From Betaproteobacteria bacterium (GTDB taxonomy: Bacteria; Pseudomonadota; Gammaproteobacteria; Burkholderiales; Burkholderiaceae_D): 64,000 nt of DNA. Each line of letters starts with the position of its first letter. Within the stretch, counting starts at the first letter, position 1. Below, in pieces: positions 1 through 9,490 of the stretch. The notes below the pieces were generated by a model. The model was not told the DNA's origin and made no database searches. It saw nothing but the letters and a program-made list of their open reading frames with translations. The DNA is taken from positions 1 through 64,000 of the forward strand of contig JANXTA010000067.1 of NCBI GenBank assembly GCA_025356395.1. Direction: 5' to 3'. Made by a program: the position numbers and the translations under genes.

Positions 1-341
<341 letters not shown>

Positions 342-376
342 TCAACGCGACGCAAGCATCGGCAACCGCATCGGCT

Positions 377-1444
377 TCATGGCAGCGGTTGCGGCCCGTC
401 GTGCAGACGACGCCGCAACGTGGACATGTGGCGCTCGACCAGGAAGTACATCGCGAGCGACACGGCCGTCGCGAGTGCGAAGGCGACCACGTTCGACAGA
501 AGCTGATGCGAGACGAATGCCCGGCTCACGCCGATCGCGAGGAAGTGCGTGAGATAGAACGTGTACGAGATGCGGCCGAACCAGCGCATTACACTGTTTT
601 CGAGCCAGGCGAAGACCGGGCTCTTCGACAGGTGGATCGCGCTGAAGAAGATCGGCCACAACGCCACACCCTGCAACGTGTAGCGGATGGTTTCGCGGAA
701 CACGGGGTTGCGAACCAGGAAGGAGACGCCGATGAGCGCCAGTCCTGCGATCAGGGCGAGCCAGCAGCGCTTGTCGCTCTCGCTTCGCGTCACCGTGTCG
801 AGGACGGGATTGAAGCGCAGGGCCATGGCCGTCCCGAAGAGGATCGAGTCGATGCGGGTATCGGTGGCGGCGTACGTGTACTGACGGTCGACGTGGAGAC
901 CGAGCACAAGGAAGCAGCGCCACGCGAGCACGAGGCCGCAGACGACCAGCACCGCGTTGAATACCTGCCGCAGCGAGTAGCGCGGCAGCGTCCAGCTCAG
1001 GAGCAGCGGGAAGAGGATGTAGAAGTGCTCTTCGACGGCGAGGGACCACAGGATGTTGGTGTACGGCAGGAAGTCCTGTTCGCCGAACGCGATGCCGTAG
1101 TAGTTGGTGAGATAGGCGAATTGCGCGACGATTGCAGATGGGTGGAGATCGGCATGGCGGGAAAGCTCGAACAACAGCACGGCGATCAGCACGAGATACA
1201 TCGGCGGCATAATTCGATAGATGCGCCGCAGATAGAAATGGCGGATGCTGATGTCCCGGGCGAGCGCGAATTCCTGGCGCATCAGCGTCGTGATCAGGAA
1301 GCCGCTCAGGAAAAAAAAGACGGTGACGCCGAATCCCCCGGGCACGATGTTCTCGAAGCCCGCATGGGCCACGAACACGATGAAGACCGCGATGGCGCGG
1401 ATCCCGTCGAGGGAGGGAATATGAAAAGTCTTGGGCGTCGTCAT
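377..1444 (-). CDS. acyltransferase 3 family membrane protein (OafA/YrhL type)
   Basis: This 355-residue integral membrane acyltransferase begins PSLDGIRAIAVFIVFVAHAG and continues with GVTVFFFLSGFLITTLM, the hallmark N-terminal helices of acyltransferase family 3, including the histidine used in acyl transfer. About ten hydrophobic segments follow. Family members move acetyl or other acyl groups onto sugars of O-antigens and exopolysaccharides at the inner membrane. It lacks the C-terminal SGNH domain of the divergent gene at 1560. At the edge of the EPS locus, it most likely decorates the repeat unit. The start at 1444 (ATG) is the only one that keeps the conserved N-terminus. No strong ribosome site is visible. 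Confidence 0.88.
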   Translation of the reverse strand: MTTPKTFHIPSLDGIRAIAVFIVFVAHAGFENIVPGGFGVTVFFFLSGFLITTLMRQEFALARDISIRHFYLRRIYRIMPPMYLVLIAVLLFELSRHADLHPSAIVAQFAYLTNYYGIAFGEQDFLPYTNILWSLAVEEHFYILFPLLLSWTLPRYSLRQVFNAVLVVCGLVLAWRCFLVLGLHVDRQYTYAATDTRIDSILFGTAMALRFNPVLDTVTRSESDKRCWLALIAGLALIGVSFLVRNPVFRETIRYTLQGVALWPIFFSAIHLSKSPVFAWLENSVMRWFGRISYTFYLTHFLAIGVSRAFVSHQLLSNVVAFALATAVSLAMYFLVERHMSTLRRRLHDGPQPLP

Positions 1445-1559
1445 CGGACCGTCGAGGTGGACTTGCGGCAGCCGGTTTCAAGCAGGGTCTGTGTCACTGC
1501 CCGGCGCGCGGAGCGAGCGTAACCCGACGGACGCCAAGCGATCGGTGGTTGAGGAGCGC

Positions 1560-3596
1560 ATGGCAAAATCGCGAATGGCCTTTCCCCAGACGCTCGCACC
1601 GGTCGAAGAACAAGCATTGGACGCGGCGCCCACGCACCTGAGGCTGCCGCATCGAGACGTGGCCACCGACGGTCGTGAGTCGTCGTCCGCGGTACACCCT
1701 CGTTACCGTCCCGACATCGACGGGCTGCGAGCCATCGCCGTGCTGTCGGTCGTGGGCTTCCATGCCTTCCCGGTGACCGTCAAGGGCGGCTTCGTCGGCG
1801 TCGACGTCTTCTTCGTCATCTCGGGCTTCCTGATCTCGACGATCATCTTCGGCAACGTCGTGAAGGACGGCTTCAGCTTCTTCGACTTCTACTCGCGACG
1901 CATCCGGCGCATCTTTCCCGCGCTATCGATCGTGTTGATCGCGACACTGGCCTTCGGCGGCATGGTCCTGCTGGCCGACGAATATGCGTGGCTCGGCAAG
2001 CACGTGGCCGCCGGCGCGGGCTTCGTGTCGAACTTCGTGCTGTGGCACGAGCACGGCTACTTCGATGCGAACGCCGACAGCAAGCCGCTGCTGCATCTGT
2101 GGTCGCTGGCGATCGAGGAACAGTTCTACATCGCGTGGCCGATCGTTCTCTGCGTGGCCTGGCAGCGGCGCATCAGCCTGCTGTGGGTCACGGTCTCCCT
2201 GGCGCTCGCCTCGTTTGTGTTCAACCTCTTCATGTCGACGCACGACGGCATCGGCGACTTCTACTCGCCGCTGACGCGCTCGTGGGAATTGCTGGCCGGC
2301 GGACTGCTCGCGTACGCGACGCTGTTCCATGCGTCGGTCGTCGAGCCTTCGTCGCGTGGCACACGCGAAGCCCTGTCGATCGCAGGGCTCGCCGCCCTCG
2401 CGGCAGGACTCGCCTTCACGCGCAGCACGAGTGCCTTTCCCGGGTGGTGGGCCGTGCTGCCGGTGGCCGGTGCGACCGCGATCATCGCGGCGGGTCCGCA
2501 CGCGTGGATCAACCGACAGGTGCTCGGCAGCCGGCCGCTGGTGTGGTTCGGCCTGATCAGTTTCCCGCTCTACCTGTGGCACTGGCCGCTGCTGTCCTTC
2601 CTGCGCATCATCGGCAACGAGTACCCCTCGCGGACCGACCGCATCGTCGCGATCCTGGTCGCGGTCGCACTGGCCTGGCTCACCTATCGGCTGATCGAGA
2701 GACCGGTACGTTTCGGGACGCATGCGCGGTCGCTGGTGGTCGGTCTCTTCGTCGTCGTGATGGCGACCGGCGTCGGGGGGCTGGTCGGATATCGCAACGG
2801 CGGCTTCGTGTCACGGCCGGCCGCCGATCCCGCGGTGGTCAACGAAGGCGACATCGGCAGCGACGAGTTCCACACCTACATCGCCGCCCATTTCAGGCCG
2901 TGCATGCCGGCCGAGGTCCGCGATGAACCGTTCGCGCCGTGCGCGCAGTCGCGCGAAGGTCCGATCGACCTGGCGATCGTCGGCGACAGTCACTCCGAGA
3001 GCGTGTTCGTCGGCCTGGCCGAAGCGTTGCCCGCGCTCAACGTCGCGTTCTACATGCGCGACTCGATCCCGATCCTGGACAACCCGCGCTTCGCCAAGAC
3101 CTATGCCAGCGTGATCGCCGACCCAGCTATCCGCACGGTCGTCCTCGCGGCCTGGTGGTCGAAGCGGCTACGCGAGGTTCCGGCCGCGGCACGCCTGCCG
3201 AAGATGCAGGCGACGATCGACGCGTTGATCGCGGCGGGCAAGCAGGTCTGGCTGCTCGAGGACACGCCCAACTTTTCTTTCACGCCGCGCTTCTGCAAGT
3301 ATGCGTCGGGCTTCCTGCGGCGCAATCGCTGCTCCGAACCTGTGGCGTCCAATGCGAGCGAGCAGGCCGACGACTACCGCGTCTTTTCGCCGCTGCTGGC
3401 GGCCAACGAAGGCCTGCACATGCTCGCTGCCTTCGGCTACTTCTGCGATCGGTCCACCTGCTCGATGGGGCGCGACGGCGTGCTGCTGTTCCGCGACTCG
3501 AACCACCTCAGCCTGCAAGGCTCGAAGATCCTCGCCAGGCGACTGGTGGCGGACAACCCGGCGCTGTCCGCCGGTCAGGCGACCAGGTCGCCGTAG
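1560..3596 (+). CDS. acyltransferase 3 / SGNH-domain membrane protein (OafA type)
   Basis: This 678-residue protein has an acyltransferase-3 membrane domain (about residues 50-420; PDIDGLRAIAVLSVVGFHAF, then VGVDVFFVISGFLIS). A periplasmic SGNH hydrolase-like domain follows. Its GDSHS block carries the nucleophile serine, and its DSNHLS block near the C-terminus carries the catalytic Asp and His. OafA-type fusions of this kind O-acetylate polysaccharides: the membrane half passes the acyl group across and the SGNH half places it on the sugar. The ATG at 1560 has a GAGGAG ribosome site. An in-frame TTG further upstream would overlap the divergent acyltransferase. The last 22 bases overlap the convergent glycosyltransferase. 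Confidence 0.9.
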   Translation: MAKSRMAFPQTLAPVEEQALDAAPTHLRLPHRDVATDGRESSSAVHPRYRPDIDGLRAIAVLSVVGFHAFPVTVKGGFVGVDVFFVISGFLISTIIFGNVVKDGFSFFDFYSRRIRRIFPALSIVLIATLAFGGMVLLADEYAWLGKHVAAGAGFVSNFVLWHEHGYFDANADSKPLLHLWSLAIEEQFYIAWPIVLCVAWQRRISLLWVTVSLALASFVFNLFMSTHDGIGDFYSPLTRSWELLAGGLLAYATLFHASVVEPSSRGTREALSIAGLAALAAGLAFTRSTSAFPGWWAVLPVAGATAIIAAGPHAWINRQVLGSRPLVWFGLISFPLYLWHWPLLSFLRIIGNEYPSRTDRIVAILVAVALAWLTYRLIERPVRFGTHARSLVVGLFVVVMATGVGGLVGYRNGGFVSRPAADPAVVNEGDIGSDEFHTYIAAHFRPCMPAEVRDEPFAPCAQSREGPIDLAIVGDSHSESVFVGLAEALPALNVAFYMRDSIPILDNPRFAKTYASVIADPAIRTVVLAAWWSKRLREVPAAARLPKMQATIDALIAAGKQVWLLEDTPNFSFTPRFCKYASGFLRRNRCSEPVASNASEQADDYRVFSPLLAANEGLHMLAAFGYFCDRSTCSMGRDGVLLFRDSNHLSLQGSKILARRLVADNPALSAGQATRSP

Positions 3597-4729
3597 AGCC
3601 GCGCAAATCGTGCCGCGGTGTCGCGGATGTCGAATAGCCGACGACACGTTGCGAACCCCGCGCTGCCGGCTGCGCGACGCGATTCCGGGTCCGACGCCAG
3701 CCGGTCCAGCACCTCGATCCACGGCGCGTCCACGAAGGGATCGCACAGGAAGCCGTTGACGCCGTGCTCGATGAACTCGTCGTTGCAGCCGACCCCGTGT
3801 GACGCCACGACCGGTACCTGCATCTTCAGCGCTTCGAGGATCGCGATCGAATGCAGCTCGAGGAAGGAAGGCAGCAGGAACACGTCGGCGGTCGCGAGCA
3901 GCTCTTCCATATCGCGATGGAAGCCGATGAAGCGCACATGCGCATCGAGGCCCCGCTGGCGACAGGTCGCCTCGTACTCCGCGAGATGCGTCCCGCTGCC
4001 GGCGATCAGGAACAGGATCTGCGGCGCGCTGGCCGCGAGCGGACCTGCGATGCGCAGGATGAGATCGATGTTCTTGCTCGGATCCATCCGCGCGCCGGTC
4101 AGCACCACGATGCGCCCGGCTTCGATCCCGAGGCGACGACGGATCGAACCCGCGTCGTGTGTCGTCGTCGTCAGCGGGATGCCGTTCGGGATCTCGAGCA
4201 CCTGGTTCGCGTCGCCGTAGCCGTGCGCGACGACGTGGTCGCGATGGGCCCGCGTCAGCACGACGACGCGATCGGAGCGCCGCCGCAGGTAGGGCGTGAA
4301 GCGATACTGGTCTAGGACGCCGTGGCGACGGACCAGCTCGTCGTGCGGCGTGTAGCGGAAGTCGTGGACGTGCTCGATGATCTTCGTGCCGGTCAGCTTC
4401 GCCGCCAGCAGGCCCCACACGTGACCACTGAAGTTGTGCGTGTGGACGATGTCGATGCCCTGCTTGCGGATGTAGCGCGCGAGACGCAGGGTGATCAGCA
4501 AGGTGTGAAGACTCTTTACCCGATGATTGCCGTCGGCATATTTGAACAGCCGCAGGTCCGCGGCCTTGAAGCGATCCTCGACCTCGCCACCGTGCGAGTA
4601 GGCGACATGGGTCTCGATCCTTTCCGTGTCGAACGCACCGGCCAGGTTCAGCAGGTTGGTCTCTGCACCACCCAGGCCAAGGCTCCTGATCAGGTGAAGG
4701 ACCTTGATCTTCCGCTGGGCCGGCTTCAA
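3575..4729 (-). CDS. GT4 family glycosyltransferase
   Basis: This 384-residue GT-B enzyme has an N-terminal HLIRSLGLGGAETNLLNLAG loop and a C-terminal nucleotide-sugar block ending in LEALKMQVPVVAS, with the family glutamate in FLELHSIAILEAL. GT4 enzymes are retaining transferases that add sugars from nucleotide donors to lipid-linked repeat units. Donor and acceptor cannot be read from sequence. It is the last gene of the leftward operon. It starts with TTG inside a TTGA overlap with the upstream gene, with no clear ribosome site, so translation is probably coupled. Its 3' end overlaps the convergent acyltransferase by 22 bases. Confidence 0.88.
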   Translation of the reverse strand: MKPAQRKIKVLHLIRSLGLGGAETNLLNLAGAFDTERIETHVAYSHGGEVEDRFKAADLRLFKYADGNHRVKSLHTLLITLRLARYIRKQGIDIVHTHNFSGHVWGLLAAKLTGTKIIEHVHDFRYTPHDELVRRHGVLDQYRFTPYLRRRSDRVVVLTRAHRDHVVAHGYGDANQVLEIPNGIPLTTTTHDAGSIRRRLGIEAGRIVVLTGARMDPSKNIDLILRIAGPLAASAPQILFLIAGSGTHLAEYEATCRQRGLDAHVRFIGFHRDMEELLATADVFLLPSFLELHSIAILEALKMQVPVVASHGVGCNDEFIEHGVNGFLCDPFVDAPWIEVLDRLASDPESRRAAGSAGFATCRRLFDIRDTAARFARLYGDLVA

Positions 4730-5847
4730 GCGCGGGTCGCGACGTTCTCGAGGACGGTCTCGTACACCTCAATCGTCTTCGCGGTGATGGTGTCCCAGTC
4801 GAACCGCGCGCGGATCATCTCGATGCGCTCCCGACGCTGTGCCGGCGTCGGCAGGTCGACGACGATCGCCTGCAGCCTGGCGGACAGGCGGGCAACGTCG
4901 CCCGGCTCGAAGAAGCTTTCGTCGGGGAGCCCGGCCTGGCGATTCGCGGGGATGTCGGAGACCACGACCGGCAGTCCGTAGCCCATCGCTTCGAGCAACA
5001 CGATCGGCAATCCCTCGTGATAAGACGGCAGCACGAAGACGCCGGCATGGCTGTAGAACTGATGCAGAGGCTCGCCGCTGAGGAAGCCGGCCATCACGAT
5101 CGACGACACGCCACGGGCCTTGTTCCCGAGCCCGAGGCTGTAAGCGTTCTCGTGGTCGGCCCGGCCGATCACGATGAGCTTCCAGTCCTTCAGATCGGCC
5201 TGGACGAAGGCATCGATCAGGTCGTGGAAGCCCTTCTCGGGCACCAGGCGGCCGACGGCGATGACGTAGTGGCCCCGCGTCAGGCCGAGTCCGTCGACCG
5301 CGTCGTGCTCGATGGCGGGTGCGCGCACAACCACGCCGTTGGGGATCACCGTCGCCTCGCAGTTGAACGCCTTGCGCAAGTGGTCCGCGATCGGCTGCGA
5401 GATCGCGATGACGCGATGCGACCCTTTGCTGCCGAGCCGCTCGCCGATCTTGAGGATGGCCTTCGACGCACGGCCCCACTTCTGGCGGTCGTAGTCCGGT
5501 CCGTGGTTCGTAGTGACGACGGTCATCCCCAGCAATCGCGCCATCGGGACCAGCAACGACGGGCCGATCGCATGGATGTGCAGCAGGTCCGGGCGCAGGA
5601 AGAACGCGACGAACGTGCCGATGAAGGTATGTACGATGGCTTCGAGGAAGGTCGAGCGTGGACAGCGCATCCAGATCAGGCGAACGCCCTTCCATGTGTC
5701 GATCGGCTTCGGCATGTAGGGCTTGCGGCCGATTACGATCACCTCGTGCCCGCGCGCGGCGACGCGTGTGTAGAGCTGCTCGCAATGCGTCTCCACCCCT
5801 CCCTGGATGTTGGGGAAGCCGCGCAGTCCGAGGACGACGATCTTCAT
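4726..5847 (-). CDS. GT4 family glycosyltransferase (rhamnosyltransferase-like)
   Basis: This 373-residue GT-B transferase begins KIVVLGLRGFPNIQGGVETH, the start typical of WcaL/Rgp-like GT4 enzymes with a DUF1972-like N-terminal half. VVTTNHGPDYDRQKWG follows and then the C-terminal PSYHEGLPIVLLEAMGYGLP donor-binding block with both conserved glutamates. The ATG overlaps the upstream stop (ATGA at 5844-5847). Relatives add rhamnose, mannose or galactose to exopolysaccharide repeats. Substrate assignment here would be inference. Confidence 0.88.
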   Translation of the reverse strand: MKIVVLGLRGFPNIQGGVETHCEQLYTRVAARGHEVIVIGRKPYMPKPIDTWKGVRLIWMRCPRSTFLEAIVHTFIGTFVAFFLRPDLLHIHAIGPSLLVPMARLLGMTVVTTNHGPDYDRQKWGRASKAILKIGERLGSKGSHRVIAISQPIADHLRKAFNCEATVIPNGVVVRAPAIEHDAVDGLGLTRGHYVIAVGRLVPEKGFHDLIDAFVQADLKDWKLIVIGRADHENAYSLGLGNKARGVSSIVMAGFLSGEPLHQFYSHAGVFVLPSYHEGLPIVLLEAMGYGLPVVVSDIPANRQAGLPDESFFEPGDVARLSARLQAIVVDLPTPAQRRERIEMIRARFDWDTITAKTIEVYETVLENVATRA

Positions 5848-7037
5848 GCCGCTGCCAATGGGCCCATGACGCTCTCGATGCGGCCGGCGATGCCCGCGGC
5901 GACGTCGTCCCAGGTCTGGCGCGCCGCGAACTGCAGGCGGTCGCGACGCGCGTCCGGCGCGTCGTGCTCGATGGCCTGGCGCAATAGTGCCGAGTACTCG
6001 CGATAGCTGTTCGCGACCTGCACGTACTGCGCGAAGCGACGGACCTCGAGGATCGAGACCGACACGACGGGCTTACCGGTGGCGAGGTACTCGAGAAGCT
6101 TCTTCGGATTGCGGTAGTTGTTGAACGACGTCTCGGTCTTGTAGTACAGGCAGCAGACGTCGAAGCACTGCAGGTAGGCCGGCAATTGCTCGTAGCGCTT
6201 CTTGCCCAGGAAGTGGACGTTGCCCATCTGCGAGACCTCGTCCATTTCGGCGTAGATGTCGCCGACGAAGACGAAGGACACGTCCGGGTTGTTCACGGCC
6301 AGGAACTTGAGCAGGCCGATGTCGAGGCTGTTGATCTCGCCCATGTAGCCCGCGATCGGGCCCTTGATGGCCGCGATGTCGGCAGGCACCGGGAGACTGC
6401 GCGACTGCGCCTGCGCGAAGTGGTCGTAGTCCACGCCGTGCCCGGTGTAAAAGCTGTTGGGGTTGAAGCTCGCGCGTTCTTCGAGCAGCGTCTGGTTGGT
6501 GAAGAACGCCAGGTCTGCGTGGCGGTTCAGGTCGTCTTCCAGCGCCGTCATGTACGCGCGATCGACGCCCGGATAGTGCGGCGTGTTGTCCACGCAGTAG
6601 TAGATCAGGCACTTGCCCGACGTCCTGCGGAGTTCCAGTGCGACGTCTTTCGCGACCAGCACGGTGACCCACAGGATGGGGCGATCAAATCCGAGACGAC
6701 GCATCAGGAAGCGGATCTGCAGCTGCAGGACCAGCTTGTTGAAGCGCGCGATGCCGCGCTGGAAGCGCGGCATCATCGGGATCGCGAACGGCGTGAAGAC
6801 CCAGATGTTGGGCTGCGCCTGCTTCACGAAACGCATCAGGCTCCCGAGCTTTGCGAACACGCGCTTGTAGGCGAACTTGTCGCCCTTGAAGTCGGGCATG
6901 CGGATGCCCGGCGAATTGACGAAGAGGATCCGGTTCGTCGCGGACCACGCCTTCATCAGGTGAAGATTGGAGTGGGGGTTGTGGAACCACCAGTCCTCAC
7001 CGGCGAAGCAGATGATGTTTTGGTCAACCAGGGTCAT
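5844..7037 (-). CDS. glycosyltransferase (GT1/GT4-like, TuaH-type)
   Basis: This 397-residue cytoplasmic GT-B protein begins NIICFAGEDWWFHNPHSNLH. YYCVDNTPHYPGVD lies mid-protein and NYRNPKKLLEYLATGKPVVS near the C-terminus, the donor-site helix of this family. Homologous proteins are common in EPS clusters and resemble the teichuronic-acid transferase TuaH. I chose the ATG at 7037 because the family's conserved GEDW segment follows 11 residues later. A longer reading frame extends upstream to 7355, but that part overlaps the preceding gene and has no family resemblance. It sits in the operon between the TagA-STAS gene (76-base gap) and the next GT4 gene (4-base overlap). Confidence 0.82.
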   Translation of the reverse strand: MTLVDQNIICFAGEDWWFHNPHSNLHLMKAWSATNRILFVNSPGIRMPDFKGDKFAYKRVFAKLGSLMRFVKQAQPNIWVFTPFAIPMMPRFQRGIARFNKLVLQLQIRFLMRRLGFDRPILWVTVLVAKDVALELRRTSGKCLIYYCVDNTPHYPGVDRAYMTALEDDLNRHADLAFFTNQTLLEERASFNPNSFYTGHGVDYDHFAQAQSRSLPVPADIAAIKGPIAGYMGEINSLDIGLLKFLAVNNPDVSFVFVGDIYAEMDEVSQMGNVHFLGKKRYEQLPAYLQCFDVCCLYYKTETSFNNYRNPKKLLEYLATGKPVVSVSILEVRRFAQYVQVANSYREYSALLRQAIEHDAPDARRDRLQFAARQTWDDVAAGIAGRIESVMGPLAAA

Positions 7038-7113
7038 TCCGTGACGCTTTTGGGCGCGTTCAAGACTGCGATTCCATCGATATCCCCAGAACAGCAATGT
7101 CCGTGCGCGCTCT

Positions 7114-8289
7114 TCATGCGCGGGCTCTTTTCTTTGCCTGGTGATCGCCGAGCAGGAACGCGGCGCCGTTGTTGTGCAGCATTTGCGCTGCCGTGCCGCC
7201 TTCGACCGCCACGACATCCAGGTCCGCGCCGCATTTGCTCTGATGGCCGCGTAGCAGCAGCAGGAGTCCGATGCAGGCGCTGTCGAGGAACTCGACGGCG
7301 TCGAGGTCGATGCGGATGTCGGCGGGCTGGCTCGTCGATCGCGCGAGTGCGTCACGCAGCGCGCCGGAGTTCTGATGGGTCCAGTGCCCCGACATCACGA
7401 TCGACCAGCGTCCGTCGGCGGCTCGCGTGCTCGTGATCTTCGCCCTCGCCAACGCAGCTTCCCGGGGCCATCGGAAGCGGACGTTGATCAAGGCAGGCAG
7501 CACCTGGGCCACGAACAGTCTTGCGAAGCCGATGCCGTCCGCCGCATAGCGCCGCCACAGGTGCGGTTCCTGGTAAATGCGCCAGAGCCACTCCATGCCC
7601 AGCCGCTGCCAGACCGGAGGCGCACGCCGGATGGTGCCGGCGACGAAATTCACCACGGCGCCGAGATGGCTGACGACCGGTGCATCCAATCGGGCCAGGT
7701 TATGTTCGATCCAGGTCTGCCCCTTGCGGGCACCGAGCGCGACGACCACGAAATCGGGACGCGCGTCGTTGATCGCACGCAGCATCTGCGGCGCGCTCAT
7801 CTCCTCGATGGTGCCGAAGCCGGGCGACTGGAAACCGACGCAGGTCATGCGGTCGGCGCTCGCGTCCAGCGCGGCTGCCGCCTTCTGCGCGACACCATCC
7901 GGACCGCCGAACAAATACACGGACAGCGGTCGTCCCGGCGCCTTTCGCAAGGCCTCGAAGATGGAGGCGCCACTCACCCGTTCCCGCATCGGGATGCGCA
8001 GCAGGCGCGCGATCCAGACCAGCGGCATGCCATCGGCCAGCGCGAAGTCGCTGCGCATGATCGAGTCGCGGAACACCGGGTCCGAATGGGCGGTGATGAC
8101 GAAGTCGAGGTTGGGCGTGGAGAAGAAGCAGCGGGTGCGATTGTCCGCGCATCGCTCGATCGTGGAGACGGCTTCCGCGAGCGTCACCACATCGATGGGC
8201 AGGCCCAGCAGGCAATGGACGGGGCGATGGAAGTCGGTGCGCGACGTCGGCGCGCGGTCGACGATGCCGGCCTCGAGTTCATCCGACAT
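7114..8289 (-). CDS. WecG/TagA/CpsF glycosyltransferase fused to a C-terminal STAS domain
   Basis: This 391-residue protein has two parts. Residues 20-290 are a GT26 domain (STPNLDFVITAHSDPVFRDS, ADGMPLVWIARLL, VVALGARKGQTWIEHN, GMEWLWRIYQEP). In EPS pathways such enzymes add the second sugar to the undecaprenyl-linked primer, as GumM does in xanthan. Residues about 300-391 match a STAS (anti-sigma-factor antagonist) fold: an alternating strand-helix pattern with DLDAVEFLDSACIGLLLLLR. In classic STAS proteins the motif is DSSGLG, with the second serine phosphorylated; here that position is alanine. An ordinary single-domain TagA (38842-39597) lies elsewhere in the locus. The start overlaps the upstream GT2 gene by 11 bases. 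Confidence 0.87.
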   Translation of the reverse strand: MSDELEAGIVDRAPTSRTDFHRPVHCLLGLPIDVVTLAEAVSTIERCADNRTRCFFSTPNLDFVITAHSDPVFRDSIMRSDFALADGMPLVWIARLLRIPMRERVSGASIFEALRKAPGRPLSVYLFGGPDGVAQKAAAALDASADRMTCVGFQSPGFGTIEEMSAPQMLRAINDARPDFVVVALGARKGQTWIEHNLARLDAPVVSHLGAVVNFVAGTIRRAPPVWQRLGMEWLWRIYQEPHLWRRYAADGIGFARLFVAQVLPALINVRFRWPREAALARAKITSTRAADGRWSIVMSGHWTHQNSGALRDALARSTSQPADIRIDLDAVEFLDSACIGLLLLLRGHQSKCGADLDVVAVEGGTAAQMLHNNGAAFLLGDHQAKKRARA

Positions 8290-9490
8290 CGCGCTTCGTC
8301 CTCACCCATTCCACCTGCCGCTTGAAGATGAAGCGCACGTACACCGGCACCTTGCGCATCAGGTAGAGCGGGACCTCGAAGAAGATCTCGCGCAAGCGGA
8401 TCAGGTCGCGTGCGTAGCTGCGCTGAACGATGACCACCATCGCCACCTGCATGCACAGCGCCACGACGAAGGCGGCGAACGGCCACGCCGGCCCGCCCAG
8501 CAAGGCCACGATCACCGCCACGATGCCGCCCGTCAACACCAGCGACGACAGCAGCGCGAGCGGCGGCACGGCCAGATCGAGCGCCATCATGAAGAGTCGC
8601 AGGTCCAGTGTGCGGGCCGAGCGCACGAGCAGCGAGGGTAGTTCCGCGAAGATCGTCGCGAGCGCACCGTGCTCCCAGCGCGTGCGCTGGACCACGGCGT
8701 CGGCGGCGTTGGCGACGAAGCGACTGTCCACGATGGCCTCGTTGCAGAAGCCCGGATAGAGCCCGCGTCGCGCCAGCGTGATGCCCAGCAGCATGTCTTC
8801 CGTGAGGTGCCCGCTCGCCAGGCTGAGATGTTCCAGCAACGACCAGTGGAACGCCATGCCGCAACCCATCAGCTGGCATGGCATGCCGGCTCGCCGCATG
8901 CCCAGCGGACGCACCCAGCTGCGCAGGCGGTAGGCGAATTCGGAGATACGCGCCTTGGCGCCATCGTCGGATGCGCGGATCAGATAACGCGCCTGGACCG
9001 GACGCCTGGACGCGAGAGCTTCGTCCACGAGGATGCGCACGCAGTCGGGCGCGGCGATGCAGTCGGCGTCGAACATCAGCACGACGTCGGGCGGATCCGC
9101 ACGCAGGTGTTGCAGACCGTGGTCCAGCGCGTAGCCCTTGCCACGCAGCGTCGTGTCGAAGCGTTCGACGGCTTCCGCGCCGAGGGCCCGGGCGACGTCG
9201 GCGGTCTGGTCGGAACAGTTGTCGGCGATGACGACCAGCCGATCGCCCGTTGCCAGTTGCGGCAGCAGCGACGACAACGTGGACGGCAGACCGATGGCCT
9301 CGTCGTGTGCAGGCACCAGCAGTGCGATGCGCGGCCGTGAACCCCCGGTCAGCGACAGGGGCGGGGAGCGACGGGCAGCCCGCAGCGACCACAGCGTCTG
9401 CACGAGTGGAAAGGCCACCAGCACCAGCAGCAGGACCGTGACGACGAGGCCGAGAGTCGTGGCCAGGGTAGCGATAGCCGTACTCGTCAT
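8279..9490 (-). CDS. membrane-bound GT2 glycosyltransferase (copy a)
   Basis: This 403-residue GT2 enzyme has one N-terminal membrane helix, a GT-A catalytic domain and C-terminal helices. Catalytic motifs read in order LLVPAHDEA, VIADNCSDQT, FDADC, ASGHLTED and QRTRWEHG (the QxxRW-type box). The layout resembles cellulose-synthase-like and N-acetylglucosaminyltransferase-like membrane GT2 enzymes that act at the inner face of the membrane. It is clearly paralogous to the gene at 12198-13382: both share the RGKGYALD and QRTRWEHG blocks and a VWVRxKRD-like C-terminus. ATGA overlap with the epimerase gene upstream fixes the start at 9490. Confidence 0.88.
   Translation of the reverse strand: MTSTAIATLATTLGLVVTVLLLVLVAFPLVQTLWSLRAARRSPPLSLTGGSRPRIALLVPAHDEAIGLPSTLSSLLPQLATGDRLVVIADNCSDQTADVARALGAEAVERFDTTLRGKGYALDHGLQHLRADPPDVVLMFDADCIAAPDCVRILVDEALASRRPVQARYLIRASDDGAKARISEFAYRLRSWVRPLGMRRAGMPCQLMGCGMAFHWSLLEHLSLASGHLTEDMLLGITLARRGLYPGFCNEAIVDSRFVANAADAVVQRTRWEHGALATIFAELPSLLVRSARTLDLRLFMMALDLAVPPLALLSSLVLTGGIVAVIVALLGGPAWPFAAFVVALCMQVAMVVIVQRSYARDLIRLREIFFEVPLYLMRKVPVYVRFIFKRQVEWVRTKRDVG

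Noticed and set aside
1471-1500. Sigma-54 site in the divergent gap between the two acyltransferases
   Set aside because: No TTGC with GG twelve bases upstream in either direction; best matches have spacing of 7 or 5 bases.
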